Of a stretch of 10,917 nt of DNA, positions 7,549-10,917 are shown piece by piece. The translations under genes were made by a program, and so were the position numbers. The DNA is from Ochromonadaceae sp. CCMP2298. Lineage: Eukaryota; Sar; Synurophyceae; Ochromonadales; Ochromonadaceae. Position 1 is the first letter of the stretch; every line of letters starts with the position of its first letter. Location: assembly GCA_026770595.1 (NCBI GenBank), contig MU634654.1:1-10917 (forward strand), read 5' to 3'. Under the pieces are notes generated by a model, which searched no databases, had not been told where the DNA came from, and was given only the letters and a program-made list of their open reading frames with translations.

Positions 7549-8001
7549 GTCAGCAGCGGGTGAGTTTATCAGGATGGGGGCTTGAATCTGCGGCAGTGGA
7601 GCCACCAGTGGAGCCCCACTGGAGCCCCACTGGAGCCACCAGATTCGAACAGTCGAAGAGAGTCGTAACTTATCCTTGCTCTCATTCACATGATGTAAGT
7701 TACATTGTACACCTTCAACATTCAAAGTTACCGAAACCGGTATGATGTAATGTTTTTTTCAAAATTGGGACCGTTGGGAGGGGAGGGGCGAAGCCTTATG
7801 ATGATGTTGTTGTGTGCGAGTCTGGCAAAGGCCATACGAGGCAGAATCAAGGGTCAAGCGTGGAGACGTTGCGCTACCCAAACTGTGCAGCTCGAGGGGA
7901 GACGACGTTAGCGCTGGCTGGCACAGACCAACGGTGCCCTCTCCGGACTAACAGAGGAGCAGCGCACAACACCTCTCACACGGTAGTAGTCCCACGAGCA
8001 G
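7549..8001. promoter_or_regulatory. Divergent intergenic region (453 bp)
   Basis: The region separates the start codons of two genes pointing away from each other, so it should hold both promoters and 5' UTRs. No TATA box is apparent for either. Visible structure: a 7-bp-arm hairpin at 7605-7622 within a short direct repeat (7594-7641), an ATGTAA-G-TTACAT palindrome at 7693-7705 with a further ATGTAA at 7745-7750, and a G-rich purine stretch at about 7773-7792. Two in-frame TAG codons at 7984-7989 close the frame upstream of 8002. Confidence 0.5.
7594..7641. repeat. Short direct and inverted repeat cluster
   Basis: About four imperfect 11-12-bp units (AGTGGAGCC/ACTGGAGCC) lie in tandem. Within them CCAGTGG (7605-7611) and CCACTGG (7616-7622) form a perfect 7-bp inverted repeat around AGCC. 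The cluster lies about 60-95 bp upstream of the minus-strand start, probably in its 5' UTR. Confidence 0.75.
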
Positions 8002-10917
8002 ATGGATACGTATATGGACACAGAGGAGCAGAGAGGCGCGGTGCGCGGGCGACGCCTGGATGACGAGGGTGCAGCGCTGGTGCTCTTCCGCAGCGAGCCC
8101 AGGATCTCTCAGCCCCGAGGTGCAGAGGAGGAGCCCGTGGATCGCCTAGACTTCGTGCGCATACACGAGCACCAATTGAAGCTAGAGCAAGTGCGCTTCC
8201 ACGAGCGCGACGGGGGCGTAGGGGCTGGCGCAGGGGCGCAGGCGGCGGGGGTGCTGGGGATCCCGTACCCTTACAAGGATGGGGAGAAGCAGCAGATCCA
8301 GAAGCAAATCCAGAAGCAGATCCAGAAGCAGAAGCCTGTGTTCGGACAGCCCTTCGGCCGGCCCCACGCTACTCAGGCGAGACAGCGATCTGAGCGCCCG
8401 GTCAAGGTGCAGGGCTCCCAGGTGCAGGAGACGGGCTCTCACTACCTGGAGGTGCAGGAGGCCCGCTCTCGCTCTGCTGTGAGGTGGCTGCACCGGGAGC
8501 AGGCGGCACTGGCAGCACAAAGAGACAACGCGGTCCGGCGCAGAAGTGTGGCGTCAGCGGAGGGGGCGCGGGGCGGGTTGCTGCTGGTGGAGGGCAGGCG
8601 GCGCAGACAGGAGGAGCTGGCAAGCCTGGGGATGGAGCTGGAGGCAGAGCAGGAGCAGGAGCCACCGGGGCAGGGGCAGGGGGGGCAGGAGGAGCGAGGG
8701 GAGCAGGAGCAGGGGGGCCAGCTCATCGAAGTTGCAGGGGCTGCTGTAGGGTACGAGCAGCAGCAGCAGCAGCGGAAACGCCCCTTCGTGCCCCGTCTCA
8801 GTGGCGCGTACGTCAAGCGCCCAGGGGAGGGGGAGGGGCCCGCCGAGGCAGAGGCAGAGGTAGGTCTCACGCTGCGGCCCCGGCCCCGACAAAGGGCCCG
8901 CCGTGGCTCTGGGGGGTCTCTCAGTGCGGGGGAGGGGGAATACGGCGACGACTTCGAAGACGAGGGGCAGGGGGGACAGGAGGGCGGGCCTGTGTCCAGC
9001 GTGGCCCCTGGGAACGAGCAGCTGGTACGACTGGCGCTGCTAGCCGCGGGGGGAGTGCAGGTGCGTGGCACGGGCGCGAGCGAGGTGAAGGATGCGGGGG
9101 CTGAGGAGCTGGGGCAGGGAGAGGGAGGGGGGGAGGGGGAGGCAGAGGGGCGGGCGCGCAGGGAGGCGGGGCGGGCGTTTGCCAATGAGCGCAAGCGCAC
9201 CCTGCGGCAGAGAGAGGCCGAGCAAAGGGAAGCCCTGCAGCAGGAGGAGGCGGAGAGGCAGCTGCGGCTGGTGCAACTACGGCAGCGGGTGTCACAGATA
9301 AATAGGCGCACTAAGATGATGCCCTCGCAGCCTCCGCCCCTGTCCCCGCCCCCGCCCCCTTCCCAGTCGCAGTCTCAGGGGCAGTTTTTGTCCCCCCGCC
9401 CGGGCTATCCCTACTTCGACGACGAGAGAGAGGCAGGGGCAGAATTCCCGTCCCAGTTGCTGTCCCAGTCCCCATCGCAGTCCCAGGTGCTGGGTGCGGA
9501 GTTCGCGCAGTTCCCAGGCATATGCGCGGTGGCCAGCCGCGTCTCACAAGAGATGTGGATGCTGGCCAGCGCAGGCGCAGGTGTGGAAGTGGGGTCGCGA
9601 ACGGTATCCCCGTCTTGCGCCGGCTCATCTGTTCCCACTCCTGCCTCCGCCCCTACCTCCGCCCCTACCTCTGCGTCGTCGCGGCTGCCCGCCAGAAAGG
9701 GCGTGAGGGGCACGGTGGCTTCGCAGGGGCGTGATGGGCGAGAGGGGCGGGGCGGGGGCAGGGACAGTTCAGTGTTCGATGCAGCTCCCGGCACGCGCTT
9801 CCGTAGCAACAGTAGGGGCGCGGACGCGGGCAGGCAGGGGCGCTTGAGCGCTGGCATTACGGGCAACAGGGGCATTGGAGCAGGCACAGGCAATATGGGC
9901 ACAGTCGCGGGCCCCAGGCAGCTGAGAGGCAGACCAGGCAGTGCAGAGGGCAGGCCCAGCAAGGCCCTCCGACGCAGCAACAGCAACAGCAACAGCAACA
10001 GCACCGGCAGGAGCATCAGCAGGAACAGCAAAAGCAACAGCGCAGGTGGCGGCGGGGTCAAGGGCGATGGTGCGAGGGGCTCAGTGCTGGGCGCGAACAC
10101 GCTGGACCTGCTGGAGCAATCGCACCTGCACGACACTACCGCCTACGCCTCTGCCTCTGTTCCTACTTCCACGCGGGTCACGAGGGCGGGTGCCAAGCGC
10201 AAGGCACAGATGGGTGCGGGTGCAGATGCTGCCGATACTGGGGGTACCGGGGACTGGACACAGGCGCAGATGCTTACGCAGTCAGAAGGGGAGAGGGAGG
10301 GGCAGGGGGGGGGGGCTCTGGGCTCGTATCTATCCCGCAGCCCCGCCAGAGCTGTGGGGGCAGTGGGGGGGCCCTCCCTCACGCAGCGGCTGGACGCACC
10401 CCTGTCCCTGGGACTGGGACTGGGACTGGGCCAGGTGGGGGGACAGGGTCAGGGGCAGGGACAGGTGGGGGGACAGCAGGAACAGCAGCAGGAGGCGTTG
10501 TTGTTGGCGGAGGTGGTGGAGCGGGCCCAGCGGAACTTCCTGCAGGTGGGGAGGGTACTGGCGGACGTGGAGGGGTGGAGCCTCAGGGCGCAGAGTGAGG
10601 CGCAGCAGCTCAGGCAGAGGCTGGCGTCAGAGGGGGAGGAGCCACTGCCCGTGCCCATGCCGCGCAGGTCGGGGGGCGCTATGGGGGGCTATGGGCAAGG
10701 GAGCGGGGAATATGGGGAGCAGGAGTACGGGTACGGGGCGTACGGGCGCGTGACTGGGTCGGGGTCCGGGGTGGGGTCTGGTGCAGGATCGTGGGCGGGG
10801 TCTGGGGCGGGGGAGGTGCGAGCATCTCTGGCAGACAGGCTGGCGCATGCGGGAGACTTGCTGGGACTGGGACTTGGGTTGGAGCTGAGCCTGGTGGGGG
10901 AGGGGCGCACCCGGGAG
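8002..10917 (+). CDS. Large low-complexity, coiled-coil protein of unknown function (3' end outside window)
   Basis: The frame opens at ATG 8002 (MDTYMDTEEQRG), directly after two in-frame TAGs, and stays open for 972 codons to the window edge. Because it never reaches a stop, it is easy to miss. I do not recognise the protein. Visible parts: an N-terminal ordered patch (VDRLDFVRIHEHQLKLEQVR, about 48-68), a Gln/Lys heptad-like run (96-111), Arg/Gln-rich helices (about 160-225), polyGln (about 253-257), an acidic EYGDDFEDEG motif (313-322), a charged coiled coil (about 380-437), Pro/Ser/Gln linkers, a Thr/Ala/Ser/Pro stretch (about 545-562), an Asn-Ser dipeptide run (about 659-668), Leu-Gly and Gln-Gly runs (803-830), another helix (about 830-885) and a Tyr-Gly-rich tail. 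No membrane segment or signal peptide is evident. The composition suits a disordered scaffold protein; DDFE-like motifs recall some centrosomal or ciliary proteins, a weak hint only. The start could be preceded by an upstream exon. Confidence 0.7.
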   Translation, partial: MDTYMDTEEQRGAVRGRRLDDEGAALVLFRSEPRISQPRGAEEEPVDRLDFVRIHEHQLKLEQVRFHERDGGVGAGAGAQAAGVLGIPYPYKDGEKQQIQKQIQKQIQKQKPVFGQPFGRPHATQARQRSERPVKVQGSQVQETGSHYLEVQEARSRSAVRWLHREQAALAAQRDNAVRRRSVASAEGARGGLLLVEGRRRRQEELASLGMELEAEQEQEPPGQGQGGQEERGEQEQGGQLIEVAGAAVGYEQQQQQRKRPFVPRLSGAYVKRPGEGEGPAEAEAEVGLTLRPRPRQRARRGSGGSLSAGEGEYGDDFEDEGQGGQEGGPVSSVAPGNEQLVRLALLAAGGVQVRGTGASEVKDAGAEELGQGEGGGEGEAEGRARREAGRAFANERKRTLRQREAEQREALQQEEAERQLRLVQLRQRVSQINRRTKMMPSQPPPLSPPPPPSQSQSQGQFLSPRPGYPYFDDEREAGAEFPSQLLSQSPSQSQVLGAEFAQFPGICAVASRVSQEMWMLASAGAGVEVGSRTVSPSCAGSSVPTPASAPTSAPTSASSRLPARKGVRGTVASQGRDGREGRGGGRDSSVFDAAPGTRFRSNSRGADAGRQGRLSAGITGNRGIGAGTGNMGTVAGPRQLRGRPGSAEGRPSKALRRSNSNSNSNSTGRSISRNSKSNSAGGGGVKGDGARGSVLGANTLDLLEQSHLHDTTAYASASVPTSTRVTRAGAKRKAQMGAGADAADTGGTGDWTQAQMLTQSEGEREGQGGGALGSYLSRSPARAVGAVGGPSLTQRLDAPLSLGLGLGLGQVGGQGQGQGQVGGQQEQQQEALLLAEVVERAQRNFLQVGRVLADVEGWSLRAQSEAQQLRQRLASEGEEPLPVPMPRRSGGAMGGYGQGSGEYGEQEYGYGAYGRVTGSGSGVGSGAGSWAGSGAGEVRASLADRLAHAGDLLGLGLGLELSLVGEGRTRE

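Noticed and set aside
7549-7725. 59-codon N-terminal extension of the repeat protein from the ATG at 7725
   Set aside because: The sequence is not protein-like, includes translation of the short repeat cluster, and a well-placed ATG with good context follows at 7548. I treat it as 5' UTR, though it cannot be excluded.
8442-9311. 289-codon minus-strand open frame and other antisense or shifted frames across 8180-10910
   Set aside because: All are Ser/Pro/Arg/Cys-rich shadows of the sense frame starting at 8002, which alone is open across the whole stretch.
1-10917. A co-operating multi-gene system
   Set aside because: The genes differ in strand, predicted location and family, have separate intergenic regions, and show no shared regulatory motif strong enough to link them.

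Overview
This is nuclear DNA of a GC-rich photosynthetic eukaryote, most likely an alga with a secondary, red-lineage plastid (haptophyte, ochrophyte, cryptophyte or similar). Three observations support this. Two genes are interrupted by short GT-AG spliceosomal introns (89-286 nt) that are much more pyrimidine- or AT-rich than the exons. A plastid-type membrane protein begins with a signal peptide followed by Phe at the predicted cleavage site, the classic bipartite targeting signal of red secondary plastids. The ankyrin-like 'CPW' repeats are, as I recall, of a kind expanded in algal and other protist genomes. I cannot name the species.

Layout. (1) 1-673, +: the 3' part of a family-1 uracil-DNA glycosylase (UNG), three exons visible, 5' end outside the window. 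(2) 674-995: tail-to-tail spacer. (3) 996 to about 1245/1259, -: probable last exon of an unidentified gene; its upstream exons are unresolved and must lie in or beyond 1260-1600. (4) 1605-6091, +: a five-exon gene for a 1241-residue protein whose last ~440 residues match the plastid site-2-protease family EGY, but with both the zinc-binding HExxH and the third-ligand Asp replaced. It therefore looks like a catalytically dead EGY (pseudoprotease) carrying an ~800-residue low-complexity and coiled-coil N-terminal extension. (5) 6092-6591: second tail-to-tail spacer. (6) 6592-7548, -: intronless gene of nine 29-residue ankyrin-like repeats. (7) 7549-8001: divergent intergenic region with small palindromes. 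(8) 8002-10917, +: a reading frame of 972 codons without a stop that runs off the right edge, coding for a low-complexity, coiled-coil protein of unknown function. It is the longest open frame in the window.

The genes alternate in orientation and share no obvious pathway: DNA repair, plastid membrane, a protein-interaction repeat protein and a disordered scaffold-like protein. I see no operon, mobile element, CRISPR array, tRNA or rRNA, and no evidence for a multi-gene system. The most interesting items are the degenerate EGY with its giant extension, the DNA-level homogeneity of the 87-bp repeats, and the antisense exon with a duplicated splice acceptor.
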